From Pedobacter arcticus A12 (GTDB lineage Bacteria > Bacteroidota > Bacteroidia > Sphingobacteriales > Sphingobacteriaceae), in contig NZ_JH947125.1 in NCBI RefSeq assembly GCF_000302595.1, positions 580,299 to 644,298 of the forward strand: a stretch of DNA of 64,000 nt, in the 5' to 3' direction. The translations under genes were made by a program, and so were the position numbers. Positions 53,970-62,309 of this stretch are shown one piece after another. The notes beneath the pieces were generated by a model that saw only the letters and a program-made list of their open reading frames with translations, had not been told where the DNA came from and made no database searches. The first letter of the stretch is position 1. Every line of letters begins with the position of its first letter.

Positions 53970-54007
53970 TCCCTTTTTAATCTGCCTTTAAGTTCTCTTT
54001 AATTCGG
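53965..54007 (+). promoter_or_regulatory. Four direct repeats, likely response-regulator operator
   Basis: TTTAA occurs at 53965, 53976, 53987 and 53998, an exact 11-bp period. The first overlaps the stop codon of the kinase gene. OmpR/PhoB-type regulators bind direct repeats of about this spacing. The array ends seven bases before a -7 box and covers the place of a -33 box, as expected for an activator site. Confidence 0.65.
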
Positions 54008-54013
54008 CAAGAC

Positions 54014-54021
54014 TAAGTTTG
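54014..54021 (+). promoter_or_regulatory. -7 box of the efflux operon
   Basis: TAAGTTTG matches TAnnTTTG exactly and ends four bases before the ATG of the TolC-like gene. No TTTG at -33 was found; the repeat array takes its place. Confidence 0.55.
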
Positions 54022-54025
54022 CTGG

Positions 54026-55291
54026 ATGACAAAAAACATTACGGCACTTCTCTTATTTTTTCTAGGCTTTGTGAGTTCTGGCTTTGCACAAACCAACACG
54101 CTTAAACTTACCCTGCAAACTGCAGAAAGCCTTTTCTTAAGTAATAATCGTGATTTATTAGCCGCAAACTACCAAATTGAAGAAGCTAAAGCAGCAATAA
54201 TTACGGCAAAGCTTTTCGATAATCCAGAGCTACAGTACGAGAATCTTTTCTATAACCACGAAACCAAGAAGTTTCTACAAACATCCTATCAGTATGGGCA
54301 GTATAGCGGCTCCATTTCTCAACTTATTAAGTTAGCGGGTAAGCGTAATAAAAATATTAAGCTCGCAGAAACAGGCGGCGTACTAGCAGAAAATGCTTAC
54401 TTCGACTTATTGCGTACTTTACGTTTTGAACTGCGGAGTACTTTTTACGAAACTTACTTTTTATCTCGCTCGGTAGCTACCTACGAACAACAGATTTTGG
54501 CTACTCAACAATTGCTAAATGTGTACGAGGAACAGCTGAAAATGGGCAATGTTGCTTTAAAAGAGGTTATTCGCGTTAGGTCTTTGGTGTTTGCTTTAAA
54601 GGCTGAGCTGGCAGAACTTTTAAATGAGCTGGAAGACCACTATAAAACTTTAAGACTTTTTTGTGGGATTGATGCGCTTAAACCGATATCATTAGTAGCC
54701 GATGTTATTCCGCAAGAGACGATTGCAAAAACTCCTTATTCCGTTTTATTGGATTCGGCAAAACTAAACCGAGCCGATCTTAAACTGGCAAATACAGGCC
54801 TCCGTTTACAGCAGCAAAATCTAAAATTACAAAAAGCTACCGCAATTCCTGATGTGGAGATTTCACTTACTTATGATCTTAAAGGTAATTATCCCGAAAA
54901 ATATACGGGACTAGGTATCAGCATTCCAATTCCGTTATTCAACAGGAACCAGGGCGAAATTAAAAAAGCAAATATCGGTATCCAAGCGGCTCAAAATAGG
55001 TTGGCGCAACAAGAAGATATACTCCAAAATGAGGTTTCTACCTCGCTAAATACAGCCATCAGAATTGAAAAGTTGTATCAGGAATTAGACCCAGCTTCTG
55101 ATAAAGATTTTAACAAGATGATGGTAGACTTAACGCAGCATCTTAAACAGAAAGACATCAGCCTATTAGAATTTTTGGACTTATATGATGCTTATAAGGA
55201 ACACACTTTAAAGCTTAATAAACTTCGTTTCCAAAATATAAAAGCAAAGGAAGAAATCAATTACGTAACTGGATCTAAAATTTTTAAATAA
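54026..55291 (+). CDS. TolC/CzcC-type outer membrane efflux protein
   Basis: The 421-residue protein has a signal peptide (to about residue 22, GFAQ) and two repeats of long helices typical of TolC channels (LTLQTAESLFLSNNRDLLAANYQIEEAKA; LKEVIRVRSLVFALKAELAEL). It should form the outer-membrane exit duct for the adaptor and RND pump encoded next. CzcC is the closest functional analogue by context. Confidence 0.9.
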   Translation: MTKNITALLLFFLGFVSSGFAQTNTLKLTLQTAESLFLSNNRDLLAANYQIEEAKAAIITAKLFDNPELQYENLFYNHETKKFLQTSYQYGQYSGSISQLIKLAGKRNKNIKLAETGGVLAENAYFDLLRTLRFELRSTFYETYFLSRSVATYEQQILATQQLLNVYEEQLKMGNVALKEVIRVRSLVFALKAELAELLNELEDHYKTLRLFCGIDALKPISLVADVIPQETIAKTPYSVLLDSAKLNRADLKLANTGLRLQQQNLKLQKATAIPDVEISLTYDLKGNYPEKYTGLGISIPIPLFNRNQGEIKKANIGIQAAQNRLAQQEDILQNEVSTSLNTAIRIEKLYQELDPASDKDFNKMMVDLTQHLKQKDISLLEFLDLYDAYKEHTLKLNKLRFQNIKAKEEINYVTGSKIFK

Positions 55292-55292
55292 C

Positions 55293-56393
55293 ATGCTAAA
55301 TCTTTATAGAAATACTTTAAAAGCCATATTCGTTTTATATTTAGGCTTAATGATGGCTTGTACAACTCACGTTGAGGAAAAGCCGAAAGCCGAAAAATTT
55401 GTAGTAACCGATTCATTAATTAAGCGATTGCTTGTTGATACCGTGGAGCAAGCTAACGGAAAAACAGAATTGACTTTCTCAGCTAAAATTACAGTAAACG
55501 AGGAACGTAAATCAGACCTATTCCCGATGGTGAGTGGTACCGTGAATAATGTAAATGTTAGGTTGGGAGATGAGGTGAAACGTGGACAAACCATGGCAAC
55601 TGTTATCAGTTCTGAAATGGCAGGTTTTGACAAAGATGTAATTGCGGCGACAGCGGAGCTAAAAACGGCAGGTCGTAGTTTAACACAAGCCAAGCAATTA
55701 TTTAAAAGTGGGCTAACTTCTGAAAGAGAGTTACAAGAGGCGGAGAATGATTATCAGATTAAACAGGCCGAACTTAAAAGAGCAAATGCAGTATTGAATT
55801 TAAATGGAGGGAATCAAAAAGGGCTATACGCTATAAAATCTCCGCTAAACGGTTTCGTTATCGAAAAAAACGTCACTGATTTTATGCAGTTGAGAAACGA
55901 TAACGACCATAGCCTTTTTACCGTGGCAGACCTTTCAGAAGTTTGGGCAATGGTGAATGTTTATGAATCTGAGGTTTCACAGATCCACGTTGGTGATGAA
56001 GTGAGCTTAGCAACTTTATCTTATCCAGCTAAGAAGTTCATCGGCAAGGTTGATAAAATATATAATCTTATCAATCAAAAAAGTAGGGTAATGAGCGCAA
56101 GAGTCGTGATTAAAAACCCAGATTTTCTGTTAAAACCAGGAATGCTAGGCACTGCTAAAGTTTCGGCGAGTTCGGGCGTGGATTTGCCAGTGCTTAATGC
56201 TAGAGCAGTTGTTTTTGATAACAATAAAAACTATGTTTTGCTTTTGGACGAACAGCAAAAGGTGAGTATCCAAGAGATTGAAATAGGTAGAAAAGCTGGT
56301 GATAAAATCTACATCAAGAAAGGCTTAAAAACTGGCGACCGTGTCATTGCATCTAAACAAGTCTTTTTATTCGAAAGCCTAAAATCAAAATAA
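55293..56393 (+). CDS. RND efflux periplasmic adaptor (CzcB-like)
   Basis: The 366-residue adaptor has a lipoprotein-like start with Cys23 (GLMMACTTH; Met at -3 is unusual). A lipoyl/biotinyl half (NNVNVRLGDEVKRGQTMATV), a coiled hairpin (about 100-165), the second half (GLYAIKSPLNGFVIEKNV) and beta domains follow. It links pump and channel across the periplasm. It starts one base after the channel gene. No His-rich metal-binding segment was seen. Confidence 0.9.
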   Translation: MLNLYRNTLKAIFVLYLGLMMACTTHVEEKPKAEKFVVTDSLIKRLLVDTVEQANGKTELTFSAKITVNEERKSDLFPMVSGTVNNVNVRLGDEVKRGQTMATVISSEMAGFDKDVIAATAELKTAGRSLTQAKQLFKSGLTSERELQEAENDYQIKQAELKRANAVLNLNGGNQKGLYAIKSPLNGFVIEKNVTDFMQLRNDNDHSLFTVADLSEVWAMVNVYESEVSQIHVGDEVSLATLSYPAKKFIGKVDKIYNLINQKSRVMSARVVIKNPDFLLKPGMLGTAKVSASSGVDLPVLNARAVVFDNNKNYVLLLDEQQKVSIQEIEIGRKAGDKIYIKKGLKTGDRVIASKQVFLFESLKSK

Positions 56394-56418
56394 TTTATCC
56401 TCCATTGAACTATTTACA

Positions 56419-59400
56419 ATGAATAAAGTTATCAAAAGCGTTATCGGTTTTTCATTAAAAAATAAGTACTTTATTTTCTTTAGCACTTTTATTTTGGTGC
56501 TTGCAGGCTATATCAGCTTTAAAAATACCACTATCGATGCTTTTCCAGATGTTACCAATACCAATATTACCATTATTACACAATGGCCAGGCCGTAGCGC
56601 AGAGGAAGTAGAAAAGTTTGTTAGTCGGCCGTTAGAAATAGCGATGAATCCCACCGAAAAACGAACCAGCATTCGGTCAACTTCACTTTTTGGGTTGTCT
56701 ATTGTTAAGGTGAGTTTTGAGGATGATGTTGAATACGCAGAAGCTCGGGTACAAATAAATAACCACCTAGAAGATGCCGATTTACCAGAAGGAATTAAGC
56801 CAGAGGTACAACCAAATTACGGTCCAACTGGCGAGATTTTTCGCTATACTTTAACCAGCGACACTAAATCCGCTAGGGAACTAAAAACTTTACAGGATTG
56901 GGTAATTGAGCGGGAACTGCTTTCCGTTTCTGGCGTGGCAGATGTGGTTAGTTTTGGTGGCGAGGTAAAAACTTATCAGATCACTGTTGATCCAAAAAAA
57001 GCTATCCAATACGGTGTAACGGCAACAGAATTATTTGATGCGGTATCAAAAAGCAATATTAATGTGGGTGGCGATGTAATTGTACAAAGCGGGCAGGCGT
57101 ACGTTGTACGAGGAATCGGTGTGTTAAATAATATCGATGAAATTAGAAATGTGGTTGTTGACCAGCTAAACGGAACGCCTGTTTATGTAAAAACCATTGC
57201 AGAAGTTTCAGAATCGGCTTTACCACGATTAGGACAGGTTGGCCGAGATAATGATCCAGATGTGGTAGAAGGAATTGTGGTAATGCGCAAAGGCGGAAAC
57301 CCCAGCGAATTGATTGGCAGGCTGAAAACAAAAATCAATGAAATTAATGATGTTATCCTTCCAGGCGATGTAAAACTGGTCCCGTTTTACGATCGTGAAG
57401 ACTTGGTGAATTATGCGGTACATACCGTAATGGGTAATATGATGGAAGGTATTCTGTTTGTAACGCTCATTGTATTTCTTTTTATGGCCGATTGGCGAAC
57501 TACATTGATTGTCTCTATCATCATTCCTTTATCGCTTTTGTTTGCCTTTATCTGTTTAAAACTTAAAGGGATGCCCGCCAATCTGTTGTCTATGGGCGCC
57601 ATTGATTTCGGGATTATCATAGATGGTGCGGTGGTAATGGTAGAAGGGATTTTTGTGATGTTGGATGGGAAGGCCAAAAAGCTTGGGATGGAACGTTTCA
57701 ACAAAATAAGCAAGTTGGGTTTTATTAAACAGGCTTGTTTAGAAAATGGTAAGGGAATTCTTTTTGCCAAACTCATTATTATTGTGGGCCTGTTCCCGAT
57801 TTTTATGTTCGAGAAAGTGGAAGGTAAAATGTTCTCTCCATTGGCGTGGACACTAAGTTTTGCACTTTTAGGTGCGCTTGTTTTAACTTTTACATTGGTG
57901 CCAGCTTTATCTAGCGTATTGCTGAAAAAGGATGTTAAAGAAAAACATAACCTAGTTTTAAGATGGCTAACTAAAGCCACCATGAAGTTTTTTGATTTCT
58001 GCTTTAGGAGCAAGAAGTTGGTTTTTGGTGCTGCACTTGCAGTTTTACTGACAGGAATTATCAGTTTTAGCTTTTTAGGTACAGAGTTTTTGCCAAGTTT
58101 GGATGAAGGTTCTATTTATGTAAGAGCAACTGCGCCATTGAGCATCTCGTTAAGCGAAACCAAGAAACTTTCTAATGAGATGCGCAAGATATTCTTGAAT
58201 TTTGATGAGGTAAAACAGGTGCTTTCGCAAACCGGGCGACCAAATGATGGCACCGATGCCACTGGTTTCTACAACATGGAGTTTCATGTGGATATTTATC
58301 CGCGAAAGCAATGGAAACGTAAGCAAAGCAAAGAACAGCTCATCGAGCGGATGCGAGATAAACTGGCAGGTTTTCCAGGAATAGATTTGAATTTCTCGCA
58401 ACCAATCTCGGATAACGTAGAAGAAGCAGTTTCTGGAGTTAAAGGTTCTATTGTGGTAAAGTTGTTTGGCGATGATTTCCATTTTATTGAAGAACAAGAA
58501 GCCAAAATAGAGCGTATTCTTAAAACAGTTGACGGTATAGAAGACCTGGGTATTTTGCGAAATTTAGGTCAGCCCGAACTTCAGATTAATCTTGATCAGC
58601 AAAAAATGGCACTTTATGGGGTTACCGCTGCAGAAGCAAACGCAGTAGTAGAAATGGCAATCGGCGGAAAAGCGGCTACGCAGATTTATGAAGGCGAACG
58701 TAAATTCGACCTCATTATCCGTTATCCAGAAGATTTTAGAAATGATGAAAGTGAGATTGCAAAACTTCGGGTTCCAACGTTATCAGGAACTGATGTGCAA
58801 TTGGGAGGTATTGCTACCATCCGTAAAATTACAGGTCCAAGCATGATTTATCGCGATAAGCACAAACGTTATGGCGCAATCAAATTTTCTATCAGAGGGA
58901 GAGACATGGGCAGTGTAATAGCCGAGGCGAAGAAAAAAGTAAACGCAGCTATAAATCTTCCAAAACCTTACACGTTAGAATGGGCAGGAGATTTTGAAAA
59001 CCAGCAACGGGCAATCGCAAGCTTATCTACTGCCGTTCCCATCAGTTTATTGTTGATATTTTTTATTCTGTTTGTACTTTTCGGAAATCTAAAAGACGCT
59101 TTGTTGGTGCTAAATAACGTTCCTTTTGCAATAATTGGGGGAATATTTGCGCTCTTGGCAACAGGTGTAAATTTTAATATTTCGGCGGGTATTGGCTTTA
59201 TCGCACTATTTGGAATCTGTATCCAAAATGGAGTAATTTTAATTACCCGTTTTAAATCAAATATGGTAGAGATGAAACACAATACGGGTTTTACATTTCC
59301 CGATGCCATCCGCGATGGCATAGCGAGTAGATTTAGACCAGTATTAATGACCGCAATGATGGCGGCAATAGGTTTAATGCCAGCAGCGCTTTCTACGGGT

Positions 59401-59550
59401 ATTGGTTCGGAAGCAGCAAAGCCATTGGCTATTGTTGTCGTTGGCGGTTTGGTTACCAATACCATTTTCAATCTTTTTGTTTATCCAATTGTGGTTTATT
59501 GGGCTTATCGTAAAAAAGCGACAGCATTACATGCGGTAAAAGCCGTATAG
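56419..59550 (+). CDS. czcA: CzcA/CusA-type heavy-metal RND pump
   Basis: The 1043-residue pump has twelve membrane segments and two large periplasmic loops. Helix 4 carries AIDFGIIIDGAVVMVEG with Asp396, Asp402 and Glu409. Pumps for divalent metals such as Zn, Co and Cd tend to have DFG..DGA there; Cu/Ag pumps do not, so divalent ions are the better guess. The usual Asn after Glu is Gly here. GIKPEVQPNYGPTGEIF and SAGIGFIALFGICIQNGVI are typical. Confidence 0.92.
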   Translation: MNKVIKSVIGFSLKNKYFIFFSTFILVLAGYISFKNTTIDAFPDVTNTNITIITQWPGRSAEEVEKFVSRPLEIAMNPTEKRTSIRSTSLFGLSIVKVSFEDDVEYAEARVQINNHLEDADLPEGIKPEVQPNYGPTGEIFRYTLTSDTKSARELKTLQDWVIERELLSVSGVADVVSFGGEVKTYQITVDPKKAIQYGVTATELFDAVSKSNINVGGDVIVQSGQAYVVRGIGVLNNIDEIRNVVVDQLNGTPVYVKTIAEVSESALPRLGQVGRDNDPDVVEGIVVMRKGGNPSELIGRLKTKINEINDVILPGDVKLVPFYDREDLVNYAVHTVMGNMMEGILFVTLIVFLFMADWRTTLIVSIIIPLSLLFAFICLKLKGMPANLLSMGAIDFGIIIDGAVVMVEGIFVMLDGKAKKLGMERFNKISKLGFIKQACLENGKGILFAKLIIIVGLFPIFMFEKVEGKMFSPLAWTLSFALLGALVLTFTLVPALSSVLLKKDVKEKHNLVLRWLTKATMKFFDFCFRSKKLVFGAALAVLLTGIISFSFLGTEFLPSLDEGSIYVRATAPLSISLSETKKLSNEMRKIFLNFDEVKQVLSQTGRPNDGTDATGFYNMEFHVDIYPRKQWKRKQSKEQLIERMRDKLAGFPGIDLNFSQPISDNVEEAVSGVKGSIVVKLFGDDFHFIEEQEAKIERILKTVDGIEDLGILRNLGQPELQINLDQQKMALYGVTAAEANAVVEMAIGGKAATQIYEGERKFDLIIRYPEDFRNDESEIAKLRVPTLSGTDVQLGGIATIRKITGPSMIYRDKHKRYGAIKFSIRGRDMGSVIAEAKKKVNAAINLPKPYTLEWAGDFENQQRAIASLSTAVPISLLLIFFILFVLFGNLKDALLVLNNVPFAIIGGIFALLATGVNFNISAGIGFIALFGICIQNGVILITRFKSNMVEMKHNTGFTFPDAIRDGIASRFRPVLMTAMMAAIGLMPAALSTGIGSEAAKPLAIVVVGGLVTNTIFNLFVYPIVVYWAYRKKATALHAVKAV

Positions 59551-59623
59551 AATAAACGTTTATCAGGCGTGTTTTGTGTTGTTTTTAGGGGAGGTCACAA
59601 AAAAGATTAGCTGGTGCGAAATC

Positions 59624-59665
59624 AAACAGGGTTCTCTAATTAGGATAAACCCTGTTTGTGTTTTT
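59624..59665 (+). terminator. Terminator after the efflux operon
   Basis: AAACAGGGTT (59624-59633) pairs with AACCCTGTTT (59648-59657) over a 14-base loop, followed by GTGTTTTT. Confidence 0.8.
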
Positions 59666-59744
59666 AGAAAACATCAAGCCAAACTTTCATTCCAAAGCTT
59701 TATATTTGGCTCATCACCGTTTTGGAAGCTAAATAGATAACCTG

Positions 59745-60866
59745 TTGGAAAACTTTTTACAAGAAAAACTAACTGAAAGGCAACGCGAGAATTCGTTAAG
59801 AGAATTGCATCAATACCAAGAAGGTTTAGCAGATTTTTTTTCTAACGATTACCTGAGTTTTGCACAGAGCATCTGCCATAAGCAGAAAATCCAACAACTT
59901 TTAGATGCGCATCCTAACTATAAGAATGGTGCAACGGGTTCGCGGTTAATATCCGGAAACACCAAGTTTGCTGAAGAACTGGAACAAAAAATTGCCGATT
60001 TCCATCAAGCGGAAGCAGTACTGATTTTCAATTCGGGTTATGATGCTAATGTAGGTTTGCTTTCCTCAATTGCACAACGTGGCGATACCATTATTTGCGA
60101 TGAATTGATCCACGCCAGTTTAATAGATGGCGCTCGATTGAGCTTGGCTAACCGCTACACTTTTGCACACAATGATTTAAGGGCTTTAGAAGAAAAACTG
60201 AAGCAGAGCAAAGGCAATATCTTTGTGGTTACAGAAAGTGTGTTTTCTATGGATGGCGATTGTGCACCACTTTTGGAACTTAGCGAACTCACCGAGAAAT
60301 ACAAAGCTAATTTGATTGTAGATGAAGCACATGCTTTAGGTGTTTTTGGTAAATATGGTGAAGGTTTAACGCAACATTTAAACTTACAGCATAAGGTTTT
60401 TGCCCGGATTTACACCTTTGGGAAAGCTTTGGGTTGCCACGGTGCTGCTGTTGTTGGTTCTACACTTTTAAGGCAATACCTGATCAATTTTGCGAGATCT
60501 TTTATTTACACAACAGCTTTGCCTTACCACGCTTTGGCCTGCATTGCTGTAGGTTATGAGGAAATTACCAAAACCTCCGAACGAGCGCTATTGTTAGAGA
60601 ATATCCGGCTTTTTACTCGTTTAACATCACGTAAGGAAAACACGGTTATGCCGAGTGCAAGCGCTATACAAAGCATATTGGTTCCAGGGAACGAAGCTTG
60701 TAAAAAGTTGGCCACTCAATTGCAAAAAAGCGGATTTAATGTAAAAGCGATTCTAAGCCCCACGGTTGCAAAAGGGAAAGAACGTTTGCGGATTTGCCTA
60801 CATGCGCATAATACCAAGGCCGAAATTTATGAATTAACCAGTCAGCTAAATATAAACCATGACTAA
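59745..60866 (+). CDS. bioF: 8-amino-7-oxononanoate synthase
   Basis: The 373-residue PLP enzyme of biotin synthesis joins pimeloyl-thioester and alanine. Motifs: GATGSRLISGNTKFAEELEQ, FNSGYDANVGLL, VDEAHALGVFG and the PLP Lys in YTFGKALGCHGAAVVG. The start is TTG 59745, because no ATG lies near. A TATATTTG -7 box lies at 59701-59708. It overlaps bioD by eight bases. Confidence 0.93.
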   Translation: MENFLQEKLTERQRENSLRELHQYQEGLADFFSNDYLSFAQSICHKQKIQQLLDAHPNYKNGATGSRLISGNTKFAEELEQKIADFHQAEAVLIFNSGYDANVGLLSSIAQRGDTIICDELIHASLIDGARLSLANRYTFAHNDLRALEEKLKQSKGNIFVVTESVFSMDGDCAPLLELSELTEKYKANLIVDEAHALGVFGKYGEGLTQHLNLQHKVFARIYTFGKALGCHGAAVVGSTLLRQYLINFARSFIYTTALPYHALACIAVGYEEITKTSERALLLENIRLFTRLTSRKENTVMPSASAIQSILVPGNEACKKLATQLQKSGFNVKAILSPTVAKGKERLRICLHAHNTKAEIYELTSQLNINHD

Positions 60867-61476
60867 AAAATACTTTGTAACCGGGATCGGTACCGAGATT
60901 GGTAAAACCGTTACGTCTGCAATATTAACAGAGCACCTTAAAGCAGATTATTGGAAACCGATACAATCAGGAGATTTACACCAGTCGGATACCCTAAAAG
61001 TTAAGAATTTAATAAGTAACCAGAGAACTAAATTTCACCCAGAAGCTTATCAATTAACACAACCTTTTTCGCCACATTACTCGGCAGCATTAGATGGAGT
61101 TAAAATCGATTTAAACTCGATTAACTTGCCGGAAACTCAAAATAACCTGATTGTTGAAGGTGCTGGAGGCTTAATGGTTCCGTTGAATAATCAGGATTTG
61201 ATCATCGATTTAATCAAAAAACTGGGCTTAGCGGTGGTTTTGGTTTCTAAGAATTATTTAGGAAGCATTAATCATACTTTACTTTCGGTGGAAGCTTTAA
61301 AAAGCAGAAATATCCCCATTAAAGGAATTATTTTTAATGGAGAACCTAACCAAGCCAGTGAAAGTATCATTATAAAAATGACAGGTCTAAAGGTAATTGC
61401 AAACATCCCGATGCTGCATAAAATCGATAAAGAAAGTGTAAAAGATGCTACGGAAAATTTAACTTTTAACTGGTAG
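60859..61476 (+). CDS. bioD: Dethiobiotin synthase
   Basis: The 205-residue enzyme has P-loop GTEIGKTVTSAIL and the biotin-pathway motif VEGAGGLMVPL. It closes the ureido ring using ATP and bicarbonate. It is the second gene of a bioF-bioD pair. bioA and bioB are not in the window. Confidence 0.94.
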   Translation: MTKKYFVTGIGTEIGKTVTSAILTEHLKADYWKPIQSGDLHQSDTLKVKNLISNQRTKFHPEAYQLTQPFSPHYSAALDGVKIDLNSINLPETQNNLIVEGAGGLMVPLNNQDLIIDLIKKLGLAVVLVSKNYLGSINHTLLSVEALKSRNIPIKGIIFNGEPNQASESIIIKMTGLKVIANIPMLHKIDKESVKDATENLTFNW

Positions 61477-61523
61477 TGTTTTACCCTGTTTAAAAATTCA
61501 GCAAATAAAATGTAAATTCACTT

Positions 61524-62228
61524 ATGCTAGCTCACATTGATTTACTAGATGTTTTGGTTTTAGATATTGAAACCGTTCCCGCTTTTTCGAGTTTTGAGGA
61601 ACTGCCGGAAAACATGAAACAGCTGTGGGATTTAAAAACAGCCTATCAGCGTAAAAACGAGGAAAGCGCTGAGGAATTTTATCCAAGAGCAGGGATTTGG
61701 GCAGAATTCGGAAAGATTGTTTGTATCTCCGTTGGAATGTTTGCCAATAAGCAAAGTTTTAGGGTGAAATCATATTATGGCGACGATGAAAAAGAACTGC
61801 TTATCGACTTTTTGAGCCTTTTAGCTAAGCAACCGAAGCACCTTTCTTTATGTGCGCATAACGGAAAAGAGTTCGATTACCCTTACATCTGTAGAAGATT
61901 GCTGATTAATGGTTTACAAATTCCGTCTCAGCTGGAATTATCTGGTAAAAAACCTTGGGAAATCCATCATTTAGATACCTTGGAGCTTTGGAAGTTCGGC
62001 GATTATAAGCATTACACTTCTCTCAATCTGTTAGCTGCGGTATTTGATATTCCAACCCCAAAAGATGATATCGACGGCAGTATGGTTGGCGATGTTTATT
62101 GGAATCAAAAAGACACGAAACGGATTAAGAATTACTGCGAAAAAGACGTAGTAACTACCGCCCGACTTTTGCAGAAGTTTAAAGGCTTACCTGCACTTAC
62201 CGAAGAACAAATTACTTATGCTGATTAG
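61524..62228 (+). CDS. PolB-like 3'-5' exonuclease domain protein
   Basis: The 234-residue RNase H-fold protein has the three acidic exonuclease motifs: VLDIETVPAF (I), LCAHNGKEFDYPYICRR (II) and YCEKDVVTT (III). It resembles predicted DnaQ/PolB-type nucleases without a polymerase. Its substrate, DNA or RNA, is unknown. It lies 47 bases after bioD. Confidence 0.85.
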   Translation: MLAHIDLLDVLVLDIETVPAFSSFEELPENMKQLWDLKTAYQRKNEESAEEFYPRAGIWAEFGKIVCISVGMFANKQSFRVKSYYGDDEKELLIDFLSLLAKQPKHLSLCAHNGKEFDYPYICRRLLINGLQIPSQLELSGKKPWEIHHLDTLELWKFGDYKHYTSLNLLAAVFDIPTPKDDIDGSMVGDVYWNQKDTKRIKNYCEKDVVTTARLLQKFKGLPALTEEQITYAD

Positions 62229-62233
62229 GTTCG

Positions 62234-62268
62234 ATTAAGTGAAAAGTTCAAAGTCAAAAGTAAAAAGG
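62234..62268. repeat. AAGT-type microrepeat
   Basis: ATTAAGTGAAAAGTTCAAAG and AAAAGTAAAAAGG follow the exonuclease gene. The 15-mer ATTAAGTGAAAAGTT also occurs at about 2408. Confidence 0.5.
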
Positions 62269-62309
62269 CTTGTATAGTTGATTAGTGATTTGAAAAAAAT
62301 GGTCGTTTT

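Noticed and set aside
57411-59471. Long minus-strand frames (up to 200 residues) inside czcA
   Set aside because: They are shadows of the RND pump, whose plus-strand motifs are complete.
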